64,000 nucleotides of DNA from Eubacterium sp. MSJ-21. Its GTDB lineage: Bacteria > Bacillota > Clostridia > Lachnospirales > Lachnospiraceae. The position numbers and the translations under genes are program-made. The notes beneath the pieces were generated by a model that saw nothing but the letters and a program-made list of their open reading frames with translations, had not been told where the DNA came from and searched no databases. Below, one piece after another: positions 18,152-27,344 of this stretch (its first letter is position 1; each line of letters begins with the position of its first letter). Location of the stretch: NCBI RefSeq assembly GCF_018918185.1, contig NZ_JAHLPZ010000005.1, positions 1-64,000 of the forward strand. The letters run 5' to 3'.

Positions 18152-19411
18152 ATGCAGTATATTGATTATCTGGTAAAACAACCATCGGACAAAGACGCAA
18201 TCATCATTAACGGTGATTGCTATACATATGGAAAGCTTTATGCGCTTGTGCAGGATGCACGCGCGCGTCTTCCACAGGTTGCAGAAAAACATCTGTACCC
18301 GATCCGGGAGACCGGAATCCTGAAACAGTTGATTTTATTTCTGGCGTGTGCGGGAACAAATCAGGTACCGGTCATCGTGCCGGCGGACAGCAAACTCGAA
18401 GTAACAAATCCGCTGTTTGATACACCCGTGCCGGAACGAGCGGTAATGGCAGTGATGACATCCGGGACAACCGGGATTCCGAAGATTTTATTCCGAAGCT
18501 TTGAGAGCTGGGCAGATTTCTTCCCGATACAGAATGCGGTGTTTGGTGTGGATACGGACAGCCGCCTGTTCGTGCAGGGAAGTCTTGCATTTACCGGGAA
18601 TCTGAATCTCTATATGGGACAGCTTGCGGCAGGTGGCACGCTGATTGCAGAGGATGTATTTCTGCCGGGTAAATGGGAGCAGGTGATGGCGCGCGAAAGG
18701 GCGAATGGCATTTACCTGATTCCGTCCAAATTGCTTATGTTGCCTCGTGTATTTAAAGGCGTAAATGCGAATATCCGCACGATTATTTCGGGCTCGCAGA
18801 GCCTTGGAAGAAAGGATGCGGAAGTGTTGAAGAAGATATTTCCGAATACGGAGATTATTTTATACTATGGTGCGAGCGAGTTGAATTATATTACGTATGT
18901 GAAGTCCGCGGACATGACGGAAGAGCGGAACCTGATCGGCAAGCCATTTCCGGGTGTGCGGGTGTTCATACAGGATGATGAAATGTACGTGGACAATGCA
19001 TTTCACGTGGAGAATATTACGGTACCGTATTCACTTAGAGACAGTGGACGGATGGATGCGCGGGGGAACTTTTATTTCCTTGGGCGGACGGATGATATCG
19101 TCGGCGTGCGCGGACGCAAAGTGTCGATGATGAAGATAGAAAATGCGCTGGAGGAAGTCGCAGGAATCACAGAGGCGGCGGTTGTTTTGCTTCCGAAGGA
19201 GAAGGATGCGGATATGCCGGCGGAAATCGTGAGTGCATTTGTGACAGTGGAGGGCACGGATGTGCCGGAGAATCTGCGACAGCAGTTGAAGGAGAAGTTG
19301 GCGGATTTTGAGATTCCGAAGCGGGTGATCGTGCTGGAGGCATTGCCGAAGAACACAAGTGGGAAAGTGGATAAATCGCGGCTTAGACAGTGGTGGATGG
19401 ATTCGGAGTAA
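18152..19411 (+). CDS. AMP-binding acyl-CoA synthetase/ligase (YhfT-like)
   Basis: A 419-aa ANL-superfamily adenylating enzyme, shorter than full-length ligases (~500-550 aa). The P-loop is MTSGTTGIPK, an A5-like motif is ILYYGASELNY, the A7/A8 region is DSGRMDARGNFYFLGRTDDIV and VRGRKVSMMKIE, and the catalytic lysine motif is LPKNTSGKVDKSRL. It activates a carboxylic acid as acyl-AMP and then acyl-CoA; the substrate is unknown. Its place between a thiolase and the ECF genes next to bioY points to an acid in biotin-precursor metabolism. Confidence 0.9.
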   Translation: MQYIDYLVKQPSDKDAIIINGDCYTYGKLYALVQDARARLPQVAEKHLYPIRETGILKQLILFLACAGTNQVPVIVPADSKLEVTNPLFDTPVPERAVMAVMTSGTTGIPKILFRSFESWADFFPIQNAVFGVDTDSRLFVQGSLAFTGNLNLYMGQLAAGGTLIAEDVFLPGKWEQVMARERANGIYLIPSKLLMLPRVFKGVNANIRTIISGSQSLGRKDAEVLKKIFPNTEIILYYGASELNYITYVKSADMTEERNLIGKPFPGVRVFIQDDEMYVDNAFHVENITVPYSLRDSGRMDARGNFYFLGRTDDIVGVRGRKVSMMKIENALEEVAGITEAAVVLLPKEKDADMPAEIVSAFVTVEGTDVPENLRQQLKEKLADFEIPKRVIVLEALPKNTSGKVDKSRLRQWWMDSE

Positions 19412-19486
19412 AACAGGAAGAAAGAGGTGGATTGCTCCAAGTTGAGAAAAAGAGAGCGAGCTGGAGTTGGAGTAAAACAGGAAAAA

Positions 19487-21361
19487 ATGGAGGACCGGAC
19501 GGTGATACGGGCAGAACAGGTAAGATTTCAATATAAAAAGCGCGATGTCGATGGAAACGTGATCGCTACGGAGGAAATCTTAAAAGGTGTAGATCTTACA
19601 ATTAAAAAAGGTGAATTCATCGCGTTGCTTGGCAGAAATGGTTCCGGCAAGACAACATTCTCGAAGCAGTTAAATGCAATCCTTCGACCGTCAGAAGGTA
19701 CGGTAACCGTAGATGAGATGGGAACCAGGGATGCGGAGAAGCTGTACGAGATTCGCCAGCACGTCGGTATGGTGTTCCAGAATCCGGACAATCAGATGGT
19801 GGCGGCAAATGTGGAAGAAGAGGTTGCATTCGGCCCGGAGAATCTGGGTATGGAGTCAGATACCATCGTGGCACGTGTGAAGCAGGCACTCGAACAGGTG
19901 CGGATGTGGAAGCGGAGAAAGACGGCACCAAATCATCTGTCGGGTGGACAGAAACAGCGGATTGCGATTGCAGGAATTCTTGCGATGCACCCGGATTATA
20001 TCGTCTTAGACGAGCCGACTGCGATGCTTGATCCGAAAGGACGGAAAGAAGTGATGGAAGCGTTACAGCGGTTGAATCGGGAACAGGAAATGACTGTGAT
20101 TCTGATTACGCATGATATGGAAGAGGCGGCGCTTGCGAGCCGGGTAATTCTGCTTGCAGACGGACAGGTAAGATTCGATGGAACACCGGAGAAATTCTTC
20201 GGAGCGGATGTGCTGCTTGCGGAGATGGGAATGGAGGCACCGCTTTCTTATCGGGTGCGGAAATTAATAGATAGTGATGTGTTCGTGGAAAAGGTTGGAG
20301 ATGCGAGAGAGGATGAGGCTACGACTGGCAAACGGGAGAACCTGTCAGAATATGATAAATCAGGCAGAGAATGGGAAGCAAGCTCTGAGCTGGTAGATAA
20401 GAAAAAAAACGAAAAGGCTGAAGCAGAGACAGATGAAAAAAATCAAGCTCTCATCTCCCTGCAACATGTTAGCTATATTTACAGCCCGGGAACCGCATAC
20501 GAGAAGGTTGCTTTAGACGACGTGAATCTGTCGCTTGGCAAGGGGGAGATTGTTGGACTTGCCGGACATACCGGTTCTGGTAAATCCACCATGATACAAC
20601 TCCTGAACGGGTTGCTGAAACCGACCAGCGGAACAGTTACATTTGAGGGAAAGGATATTCATGCAAAGGGATATTCTGGAAATTATCTGCGCAGTAAGGT
20701 TGGCATGGTGTTCCAATATCCGGAACATCAGATGATCTGCGATACCGTGTGGGAGGATGTCGCATTTGGACCAAGTAAGCAGGGCTTGACCGGGGAAGCA
20801 TGCGAGACGCGTGTGGAGGAAGCACTTCGGTTTGTTGACCTGCCAGAGAAATATTATCAAGCATCGCCATTGCAGCTATCGGGCGGACAGAAGCGGCGTG
20901 TGGCGATTGCAGGTGTGCTTGCGATGCATCCGGAATATATCATATTGGACGAGCCGGCAGCGGGATTAGATGCAGCAGGAAAGCGCGAAATATTCGACCG
21001 GATCCGGCGGATGAGCCGGGAGCAGGGAATCGGAGTTTTACTTGTCTCGCATAGTATGGAGGATCTGGCGGAATACGCAGACCGGATTATTGTGTTGGAC
21101 GATGGAAAGAAGATATTGGATGACCGACCGGCGCAGGTATTTGCCAAGCGGGAGACGCTTGCAGACTGTGGACTGGATGTACCGGAAACTGTGAAACTGG
21201 CGGACAAATTGCGCGCAAACGGGTACCAAATTCCACAGAATGTGATTCGAGAGAAAGAGCTGCTCGATTATCTTGGTAATTGCACAAACAGTACAGCAGG
21301 AAGAAAAAGCGTTGATACTGAGAACAGATTGGATGAAAGGAAGCAGGGAGATAATTTATGA
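19487..21361 (+). CDS. Fused ECF transporter ATPase EcfA1-EcfA2
   Basis: About 624 aa with two complete ABC ATPase domains in one chain. Domain 1 has Walker A GRNGSGKTTFS, NPDNQMVAANVEEEVAFGPEN (Q-loop region), signature LSGGQKQR and Walker B YIVLDEPTAMLDP. Domain 2 has GHTGSGKSTMIQ, YPEHQMICDTVWEDVAFGP, LSGGQKRR and YIILDEPAAGLDA. They are joined by a ~65-residue charged linker (~310-375). EcfA1 and EcfA2 are normally separate proteins. The start is uncertain: ATG 19487, GTG 19502 (with GGAGG 8 nt upstream, a better site) or GTG 19427. Its stop overlaps ecfT (ATGA). Confidence 0.92.
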   Translation: MEDRTVIRAEQVRFQYKKRDVDGNVIATEEILKGVDLTIKKGEFIALLGRNGSGKTTFSKQLNAILRPSEGTVTVDEMGTRDAEKLYEIRQHVGMVFQNPDNQMVAANVEEEVAFGPENLGMESDTIVARVKQALEQVRMWKRRKTAPNHLSGGQKQRIAIAGILAMHPDYIVLDEPTAMLDPKGRKEVMEALQRLNREQEMTVILITHDMEEAALASRVILLADGQVRFDGTPEKFFGADVLLAEMGMEAPLSYRVRKLIDSDVFVEKVGDAREDEATTGKRENLSEYDKSGREWEASSELVDKKKNEKAEAETDEKNQALISLQHVSYIYSPGTAYEKVALDDVNLSLGKGEIVGLAGHTGSGKSTMIQLLNGLLKPTSGTVTFEGKDIHAKGYSGNYLRSKVGMVFQYPEHQMICDTVWEDVAFGPSKQGLTGEACETRVEEALRFVDLPEKYYQASPLQLSGGQKRRVAIAGVLAMHPEYIILDEPAAGLDAAGKREIFDRIRRMSREQGIGVLLVSHSMEDLAEYADRIIVLDDGKKILDDRPAQVFAKRETLADCGLDVPETVKLADKLRANGYQIPQNVIREKELLDYLGNCTNSTAGRKSVDTENRLDERKQGDNL

Positions 21362-22164
21362 TTCGAGATATTACAATTGGACAATATTATCCTTCGGATT
21401 CTCCGATTCATCATCTGGACCCGCGTGTCAAGTTATTCGCAACGCTTCTCTATATCATCGGGCTGTTTCTTAGCAAAAGCCTAATTGTATTTGCGGTGGC
21501 AGGCGTAGTATTGATTGCATGTATCGTGATATCGAAGGTGCCGTTTCGATATATGATCAAGGGGCTAAAGCCGGTGTGGATATTGCTGGTATTTATCTGT
21601 ATCGTAAATGTGTTCTTCGGAAAAGGGGAAGTGTTGTATTTTCAGTGGAAGTTTATTCACATCTACCGGGAAGGAATTATGCAGGCGGTTGTCCGTGTCG
21701 TGCGGTTGATGGAGCTGATTTTAGGTTCGTCGCTTATGACATACACAACAACGCCGACCGAGCTGACGGACGGCCTGGAGAAAGCATTTCATCCACTTAC
21801 GAAGATTCATGTACCGGTGCATGAGATTGCACTCATGATGTCGATTACGCTCCGCTTCATTCCGATTCTGATCGAAGAGTTAGACAGGATCATGAAGGCA
21901 CAGACGGCGCGCGGCGTGGATTTTGAAGCAGGAAATGTATTCCAGAAAGTGAAACGTACCGGACGGATTCTGATGCCGCTTTTTGCATCCGCAGTTGGAC
22001 GGGCAGGCGATCTGGCACTCGCGATGGAAGCGCGTTGTTATCAGGCTGGCAGACCGAGAACGAAGATGTATCCGCTTCGATATTCACGTGCGGATGGCGT
22101 CGTGTATGTGCTGGCAACCATGTATCTGGCAGGGATGATCGTGATGAAGGTAATGGTTGGATAA
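21358..22164 (+). CDS. ecfT: EcfT, energy-coupling factor transporter transmembrane subunit
   Basis: A 268-aa membrane protein with about five helices. The conserved coupling motif with Ala-Arg-Gly is seen in KAQTARGVDFEAG, and a second arginine motif in ALAMEARCYQAG; these helices dock on the two EcfA domains. The N-terminal SPIHHLDPRVKLF is typical of EcfT. It is translationally coupled to the fused EcfA gene by ATGA. It should complete a biotin (or shared vitamin) ECF transporter with BioY. Confidence 0.94.
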   Translation: MIRDITIGQYYPSDSPIHHLDPRVKLFATLLYIIGLFLSKSLIVFAVAGVVLIACIVISKVPFRYMIKGLKPVWILLVFICIVNVFFGKGEVLYFQWKFIHIYREGIMQAVVRVVRLMELILGSSLMTYTTTPTELTDGLEKAFHPLTKIHVPVHEIALMMSITLRFIPILIEELDRIMKAQTARGVDFEAGNVFQKVKRTGRILMPLFASAVGRAGDLALAMEARCYQAGRPRTKMYPLRYSRADGVVYVLATMYLAGMIVMKVMVG

Positions 22165-22176
22165 TATAAAAACCTA

Positions 22177-22204
22177 TTGACAAATAAAATAACGCTGTTA
22201 TAAT
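22177..22204 (+). promoter_or_regulatory. Sigma-70-type promoter of the TetR gene
   Basis: TTGACA (22177-22182), a 16-nt spacer and TATAAT (22199-22204), about 65 nt upstream of the TetR start. The -10 box overlaps the tandem operator described next. Confidence 0.8.
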
Positions 22205-22214
22205 AACGATGTTA
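22190..22214. promoter_or_regulatory. Tandem palindromic TetR operator candidate
   Basis: Two copies of TAAC-GNT-GTTA (TAACGCTGTTA at 22190-22200 and TAACGATGTTA at 22204-22214), each itself palindromic, cover the -10 region. This suggests autorepression by the adjacent TetR protein. Confidence 0.6.
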
Positions 22215-22268
22215 CGAAAAGCAAAACAATATAAATGGCAACAAACGAACGAAGAGAAGGAGTAGCTC

Positions 22269-22868
22269 ATGCGACGTGAGACAACCGGTGTGACGGAATC
22301 CCTGCTTCAGGCAGCGAAGGAAGAATTCTTTACCTATGGATTCCATGATGCCAGCATGCGGCGGATATCGGCAGCATGCGGAGTCAGTACCAATTCCATA
22401 TATACCCGGTTTGGTGATAAAAGCGGACTTTTTACCGCGATTGTACAGGAAGCGGCGGATGGCCTGATGAAGATGTATATGCAGAGTATACAGAAGGCAA
22501 CCGGGAATCCGGACATGGATCACGCCATCAAGGAGGGCAACGAAGGAACCGACCAGGTATTGGCATATATTTATCAGCACAAGGAAGAATTTCAGCTTCT
22601 GTTCTGTCATTCGGAGGGAACCGAATATGAAGATTATTTTGACAGACTCGCGGCAATCGAGGAGCAGTATTACAGTATATTTGCAAAGCAGTATGCAAAT
22701 GAGAATGCGACCGCGGATGATTTTTTCATCCATGTATTCTGCAGAACCGGCTGGCAGTATATCTACGAGGTGTTGACGCACGACAAGCCATATGATGAGG
22801 CAGCAGCCTTTATGAAGAATGTACAAATCTTCAATTTCGCAGGCTGGAAAGCAGTTTTTGGATTGTAA
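22269..22868 (+). CDS. TetR/AcrR family transcriptional regulator
   Basis: A 199-aa protein. The N-terminal TetR helix-turn-helix runs through ~residues 8-55 (LLQAAKEEFFTYGFHDASMRRI, then AACGVSTNSIYTRFGDKSGLF); the ligand-binding helices are not conserved with any family I recognise. It lies 160 nt upstream of the ABC transporter pair on the same strand, so it probably controls itself and perhaps that transporter. A tandem operator sits over its promoter. Confidence 0.9.
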   Translation: MRRETTGVTESLLQAAKEEFFTYGFHDASMRRISAACGVSTNSIYTRFGDKSGLFTAIVQEAADGLMKMYMQSIQKATGNPDMDHAIKEGNEGTDQVLAYIYQHKEEFQLLFCHSEGTEYEDYFDRLAAIEEQYYSIFAKQYANENATADDFFIHVFCRTGWQYIYEVLTHDKPYDEAAAFMKNVQIFNFAGWKAVFGL

Positions 22869-22934
22869 ATAAAATGGAGCACGCGGATGCGTGCGCAGGT
22901 CATCAATCCTACGGGTTGGTGCCATATGATAACA

Positions 22935-22960
22935 GGCAGTGCATAGCGATGTGCACTGCC
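22935..22960. repeat. Inverted repeat in the TetR-ABC leader
   Basis: GGCAGTGCA (22935-22943) / TGCACTGCC (22952-22960), a 9-bp perfect stem with an 8-nt loop, followed by CAAAAAATTA rather than a T run. It may be a leader hairpin; it does not look like a standard terminator on either strand. Confidence 0.5.
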
Positions 22961-22973
22961 CAAAAAATTACAT

Positions 22974-22992
22974 ATAGGTTAGTGAAACCTAA
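22974..22992. promoter_or_regulatory. IdeR/DtxR-like iron box upstream of ABC transporter
   Basis: ATAGGTTAGTGAAACCTAA matches the IdeR/DtxR consensus TTAGGTTAGSCTAACCTAA at about 15 of 19 positions, with both half-sites AGGTTAG and AACCTAA intact. It lies 36 nt before the first ABC gene, suggesting iron-dependent repression. This is inferred from the consensus only. Confidence 0.6.
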
Positions 22993-23027
22993 CTAAATAT
23001 AAAATCATTTTACAAGGAGGTTTTGTC

Positions 23028-24818
23028 ATGAAGGCAAAAAAGCAAAGTGCATTGTCAAGACTTATGAAAATTGCCGGAACGCATAAGTATTTTTCTTATG
23101 CATCCTGCGTCCTGGCAGCAATCAGTGCATGGGTTGCGCTGATTCCGTTTTATGATGTGTGGCGCATCATAAAGGAGGTCTTAGAAGTAAGACCGGACTA
23201 TTCCAAAGCAACGCACATCACATCCTATGGATGGCAGGCGGTAGGATTTGCCTTGCTCGCAATGGTGCTTTATATCGGAGCTTTGATGTGCTCCCATAAG
23301 GCAGCATTCCGCGTGCAGACTAATATGCGTACTGCGATGATGAATCACATCATGAAGCTTCCGCTTGGTTATGTGGAGGCAGAGGGAACCGGAAAGATCC
23401 GGAAGATCGTTATGGATTCCTCCGCGGCGACAGAGACATTTCTGGCACACAACCTGCCGGATAAGGTCGTATCAAGGGCAACGCCGATCGGTCTGCTCGT
23501 ACTGATGGCGGGCTTTGACTGGCGCCTTGGTCTGATCAGCCTAATTCCGGCTTTATTCGCATTTCTCATCATGGGTACGATGATGATGGGACCGAAGATG
23601 GCAGAGGATATGAAGAAATATCAGAACTCGTTAGAGACGATGTCATCCGAGGCGGTGGAGTATGTGCGGGGCGTACCGGTCTTAAAGACATTTGGACAGA
23701 CGATCTTCTCATTCAAGCGGTTTAAGGCGGCCATCGATGAATATGAGAGATGGACAATCGATTACACGAAATCCATGATGATTCCGATGATCGGATTTAC
23801 CGTATTTTGCAATGGTATATTTGCAGCGCTGATTGTAGCCGCGTATACATTAGGTGGAAATACAGTCACAGACAAATTCGTATTGAACCTGATCTTCTAC
23901 ATATTGGTAACTTCGGTACTTACCACAACGCTGATGAAGGTTGCATATGCAGGCGAATCACAGATGCTTGTCGAGGATGCATTGAACCGGATGGATGAGG
24001 TGCTAAATGCGAAGGAACTTCCGGAAGCAGCAAACAAGCAGACACCGAAGGACGCATCCATCGAGTTGAAGGACGTGACATTTGCTTACGATGAGGCAAA
24101 GGCAAATGCCATCGACGGCATCACGCTTTCCGTCAAGGCGGGTTCCCATATCGCATTTGTTGGTCCGTCCGGTGGTGGTAAGACGACGCTGGCATCACTG
24201 ATTGCAAGATTCTGGGATGTCAAGAGTGGCAGCATCGAGATCGGCGGTGTAGATGTGAAGAACATCGACAGCAAGGAGCTGATGAATCACTTGTCGTATG
24301 TATTTCAGGATAGTAAGCTGCTGAAGACTTCGATTCTGGAAAATGTCCGTATGGGAAGACCGGATGCGACAGATGCCGAGGTAATGGAGGCGTTGAAGAA
24401 AGCACAGTGCAGCGACATCATCGAGAAGCTTCCGAGCGGTGTGAATACGGTGATTGGTTCAAAGGGAACATACGTATCCGGTGGTGAGATGCAGCGTCTG
24501 TCGATCGCGCGGGCATTTCTCAAGAATGCGCCGATTCTGATTTTAGATGAGGCGACCGCATTTGCTGATCCGGATAACGAGAGACAGGTACAGCGCGCAT
24601 TTGAGAACCTGTCCAAGGATAAGACGGTGATCATGATTGCACATCGTCTGTCGACTGTGACAAATGCGGACCAGATCTATGTATTGAAGGACGGAAAGAT
24701 TGCAGAGTCCGGTACACATGATGCGCTGGCAGCCAGGGATGGCATCTACACACATATGTGGAACGAATATAACAAGTCCGTGAACTGGCAGGTAGGAAAG
24801 GCAGGTGCAACCGCATGA
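23028..24818 (+). CDS. ABC transporter, fused permease-ATPase (subunit 1)
   Basis: A 596-aa type IV (exporter-fold) half-transporter: six transmembrane helices in ~1-330 and a nucleotide-binding domain in ~345-590. Walker A is GPSGGGKTT, the signature is the variant VSGGEMQR, Walker B is ILILDEATAFADPDNE and the H-loop is IAHRLST. The DEATAFADP wording is typical, as I recall, of siderophore-importing IrtAB/YbtPQ-like pairs. It overlaps subunit 2 by 4 nt, so the two form a heterodimer. With the iron box upstream, uptake of an iron chelate is a reasonable guess; drug or peptide export is the alternative. Confidence 0.9.
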   Translation: MKAKKQSALSRLMKIAGTHKYFSYASCVLAAISAWVALIPFYDVWRIIKEVLEVRPDYSKATHITSYGWQAVGFALLAMVLYIGALMCSHKAAFRVQTNMRTAMMNHIMKLPLGYVEAEGTGKIRKIVMDSSAATETFLAHNLPDKVVSRATPIGLLVLMAGFDWRLGLISLIPALFAFLIMGTMMMGPKMAEDMKKYQNSLETMSSEAVEYVRGVPVLKTFGQTIFSFKRFKAAIDEYERWTIDYTKSMMIPMIGFTVFCNGIFAALIVAAYTLGGNTVTDKFVLNLIFYILVTSVLTTTLMKVAYAGESQMLVEDALNRMDEVLNAKELPEAANKQTPKDASIELKDVTFAYDEAKANAIDGITLSVKAGSHIAFVGPSGGGKTTLASLIARFWDVKSGSIEIGGVDVKNIDSKELMNHLSYVFQDSKLLKTSILENVRMGRPDATDAEVMEALKKAQCSDIIEKLPSGVNTVIGSKGTYVSGGEMQRLSIARAFLKNAPILILDEATAFADPDNERQVQRAFENLSKDKTVIMIAHRLSTVTNADQIYVLKDGKIAESGTHDALAARDGIYTHMWNEYNKSVNWQVGKAGATA

Positions 24819-26548
24819 TCGAGAAATTGAAACATAAATACGCACTGTCCGAAAACGGTGCAAAGAATATGATAAAAGCGTTTGTGGAAGTTACGATCGC
24901 GAATCTTGTGCTGATGCTACCGGTTGGTCTTCTGTATCAGCTTACTTCGTATCTGCTTGATGGCAAGGTGCCGAAAGATAAGATTGGATTCTTCATCGGT
25001 GGAATCGTTGTTGTATTTGTGCTTGTTGCCGTTACAACTTATTTCCAATATAACGCAACCTTCTTTTCCACCTATGTCGAAAGTGGTGTGCGTAGACGTG
25101 CGCTTGCCGAGAAGCTTCGCCGCCTGCCGCTTTCCTTCTTCGGTAAGAAGGATCTGTCCGATCTGACGAATACGATCATGTCAGATTGTGCATTGCTCGA
25201 GACCGGAAGCTCCCACTGGATTCCGGAGCTGATCGGTTCGATGATCTCGACAACGATCATTGTGATTGGCCTGTTGTTTTTCAACTGGAAGATGGCGCTT
25301 GCCGCTGTATGGGTGATGCCGATCGCATTTATCATCGTACTGACTTCGAGAAAGGGTTTGAAGTCTGTCCAGAAGAAGACGATGACATATAAGCTTTCCT
25401 GTCTCGACGGAATTCAGGAGGGATTGGAGACAATCCGTGACCTGCGTTCAAATAACATGACAGAGACGTACATGGAAGGGCTTGATAAGAAAATCAAAGC
25501 CGTAGAGAAAAATGCAATCGTGCTGGAATTTAAGAACGCAGCTTATGTATGTTCGGCACAGATGATCTTGAAGCTTGGCATCGGAACGGTTGCATTGGTC
25601 GGAAGTATTCTGCTTGTAAAAGGCGAGATCAATGTACTGACCTTGTTTGTATTCCTGCTTGTTGTAACAAGAATGTATGAACCTCTGCAGATTGCATTGC
25701 AGAACCTGTCAGCGCTGATCAGTCTGGAACCAAGCTGTGAGCGTATGGATGAGATCCTGTCACACGAAGAGCAGACCGGCGCAAAGATACTGACGAACAA
25801 GGGCTATGATATTGTATTTGACCACGTGGCATTTGCCTATGACAGTGGCGAGCAGGTGCTCTCCGATGTCAGCTTTACCGCAAAACAGGGGCAGGTAACA
25901 GCCCTGATCGGACCATCCGGTGGTGGTAAGACAACCGTATCGAGACTGGCGGCAAGATTCTGGGATATCCAGAAAGGTACTGTTACAGTTGGAGGTATGG
26001 ATGTATCGAAGGTCGAGCCGGAGACATTACTTTCCCTGTATTCCATTGTGTTCCAGGATGTGACACTCTTTAACAACACGGTTATGGAGAACATCCGGAT
26101 CGGTCGCAAGGATGCAACGGACGAGGAAGTTATGGCAGCAGCCAGGCTTGCAAACTGTACGGACTTTATCGAGAAATTACCGGACAAATGGAACACCATG
26201 ATCGGGGAAAATGGTTCCGAATTATCCGGTGGTGAGCGTCAGAGAATTTCCATCGCACGTGCATTCTTAAAGGATGCACCAATCATCCTGATGGATGAGG
26301 CAACCGCCTCGCTGGATGTGGATAATGAGTCCGTGATTCAGGAATCCATCTCCAAGCTGATCCGGAACAAGACGGTTCTGGTCATCGCGCACCGTATGCG
26401 TACGGTCAATGGCGTGGATCAGATCATCGTGTTAAAGGATGGAGTGGTAGCCGAGCAGGGAACACCGTCAGTGTTGAAGGAGAAGAATGGTATCTACAAG
26501 CATATGGTTGATGTGCAGTTAGAGAGCGAGCAGTGGAAATATAATTAA
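24815..26548 (+). CDS. ABC transporter, fused permease-ATPase (subunit 2)
   Basis: A 577-aa half-transporter with an N-terminal exporter-fold membrane domain and a C-terminal ATPase domain. Walker A is GPSGGGKTT, the signature is the canonical LSGGERQR, Walker B is IILMDEATASLDVDNE and the H-loop is IAHRMRT. Its canonical signature contrasts with VSGGE in subunit 1, which fits an asymmetric heterodimer. The start overlaps subunit 1 by 4 nt (ATGA). An intrinsic terminator follows at 26568. Confidence 0.9.
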   Translation: MIEKLKHKYALSENGAKNMIKAFVEVTIANLVLMLPVGLLYQLTSYLLDGKVPKDKIGFFIGGIVVVFVLVAVTTYFQYNATFFSTYVESGVRRRALAEKLRRLPLSFFGKKDLSDLTNTIMSDCALLETGSSHWIPELIGSMISTTIIVIGLLFFNWKMALAAVWVMPIAFIIVLTSRKGLKSVQKKTMTYKLSCLDGIQEGLETIRDLRSNNMTETYMEGLDKKIKAVEKNAIVLEFKNAAYVCSAQMILKLGIGTVALVGSILLVKGEINVLTLFVFLLVVTRMYEPLQIALQNLSALISLEPSCERMDEILSHEEQTGAKILTNKGYDIVFDHVAFAYDSGEQVLSDVSFTAKQGQVTALIGPSGGGKTTVSRLAARFWDIQKGTVTVGGMDVSKVEPETLLSLYSIVFQDVTLFNNTVMENIRIGRKDATDEEVMAAARLANCTDFIEKLPDKWNTMIGENGSELSGGERQRISIARAFLKDAPIILMDEATASLDVDNESVIQESISKLIRNKTVLVIAHRMRTVNGVDQIIVLKDGVVAEQGTPSVLKEKNGIYKHMVDVQLESEQWKYN

Positions 26549-26567
26549 GGTATAAGAACGAGATGTG

Positions 26568-26608
26568 AAGACATTCTAGAGTATAGACTTTGGAGTGTCT
26601 TTTCTTTT
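26568..26608 (+). terminator. Terminator of the ABC transporter operon
   Basis: AAGACATTC (26568-26576) pairs with GAGTGTCTT (26593-26601) with one G-T, and is followed by TTCTTTT. Confidence 0.65.
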
Positions 26609-26693
26609 ACAAAGAAATGCAAATGCTATCTTGTCTGCGGATCAAAATAAGCATACAATAAGGACAGTGTTGGGGAAAGGGAGGAACGCTGAC

Positions 26694-27344
26694 ATGCGTT
26701 ATTATATTGCAGATTTACATTTCTGCCATGATAAATTGAATGATCGTATGGACTGCCGCGGCTTTGAAAGCGGTGAAGCTATGAATGAATATATGATTAC
26801 ACAGTGGAATTCGCGTGTGCGGAAACAGGATGAGGTTGTGATATTGGGTGATTTCTGTATGTCAAAAAAAGTCGATATAGCAAATGCCATTCTGGAGCGC
26901 TTGCACGGAAAAAAGTGTTTGATCATTGGCAATCACGATCATTTTATTTCAAAGCCTGGGTTTGATGCATCCCATTTTGAATGGATTACACATTACAGGG
27001 AACTCAATGATAATAACCGTAAGATCATCTTGTGCCATTACCCGGTTATGTGTTACAACGGACAGTACCGCCGGAATGCAAAGGGTGCGCCGAAGACATA
27101 TATGTTGTATGGACATGTGCATAATACATATGACGAATATCTGCTCAATGAGTTCCAGAATCAGACACGAGCCTGCAAACGTTCGGTGCTTAGTAAGGAC
27201 GGGAAGGAAGAGGAACTCACAATTCCGTGTCAGATGATCAACTGTTTCTGCATGTTTTCCGACTATGTGCCGCTTACACTTGATGAATGGATCGAAGTGG
27301 ACCAGAAGCGGCGGGCTGTGATAAAGCGCGAAGATTATATCTAG
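26694..27344 (+). CDS. Calcineurin-like metallophosphoesterase
   Basis: About 216 aa. Metal-binding motifs of the superfamily are present in order: YYIADLHFCHD (DxH), VILGDFCM (GD), LIIGNHDHF (GNHD), LCHYPV and YGHVHN (GHxH). This small type resembles phage- and plasmid-borne phosphoesterases in Firmicutes; the substrate is unknown. The start at 26694 has GGGAGG about 9 nt upstream, while the open frame extends to 26595. It is convergent with the ATC-hydrolase-like gene; their ends overlap by 4 nt. Confidence 0.87.
   Translation: MRYYIADLHFCHDKLNDRMDCRGFESGEAMNEYMITQWNSRVRKQDEVVILGDFCMSKKVDIANAILERLHGKKCLIIGNHDHFISKPGFDASHFEWITHYRELNDNNRKIILCHYPVMCYNGQYRRNAKGAPKTYMLYGHVHNTYDEYLLNEFQNQTRACKRSVLSKDGKEEELTIPCQMINCFCMFSDYVPLTLDEWIEVDQKRRAVIKREDYI

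Noticed and set aside
22935-22960. Intrinsic terminator after the TetR gene
   Set aside because: The hairpin is good, but no T run follows on either strand; kept only as an inverted repeat.
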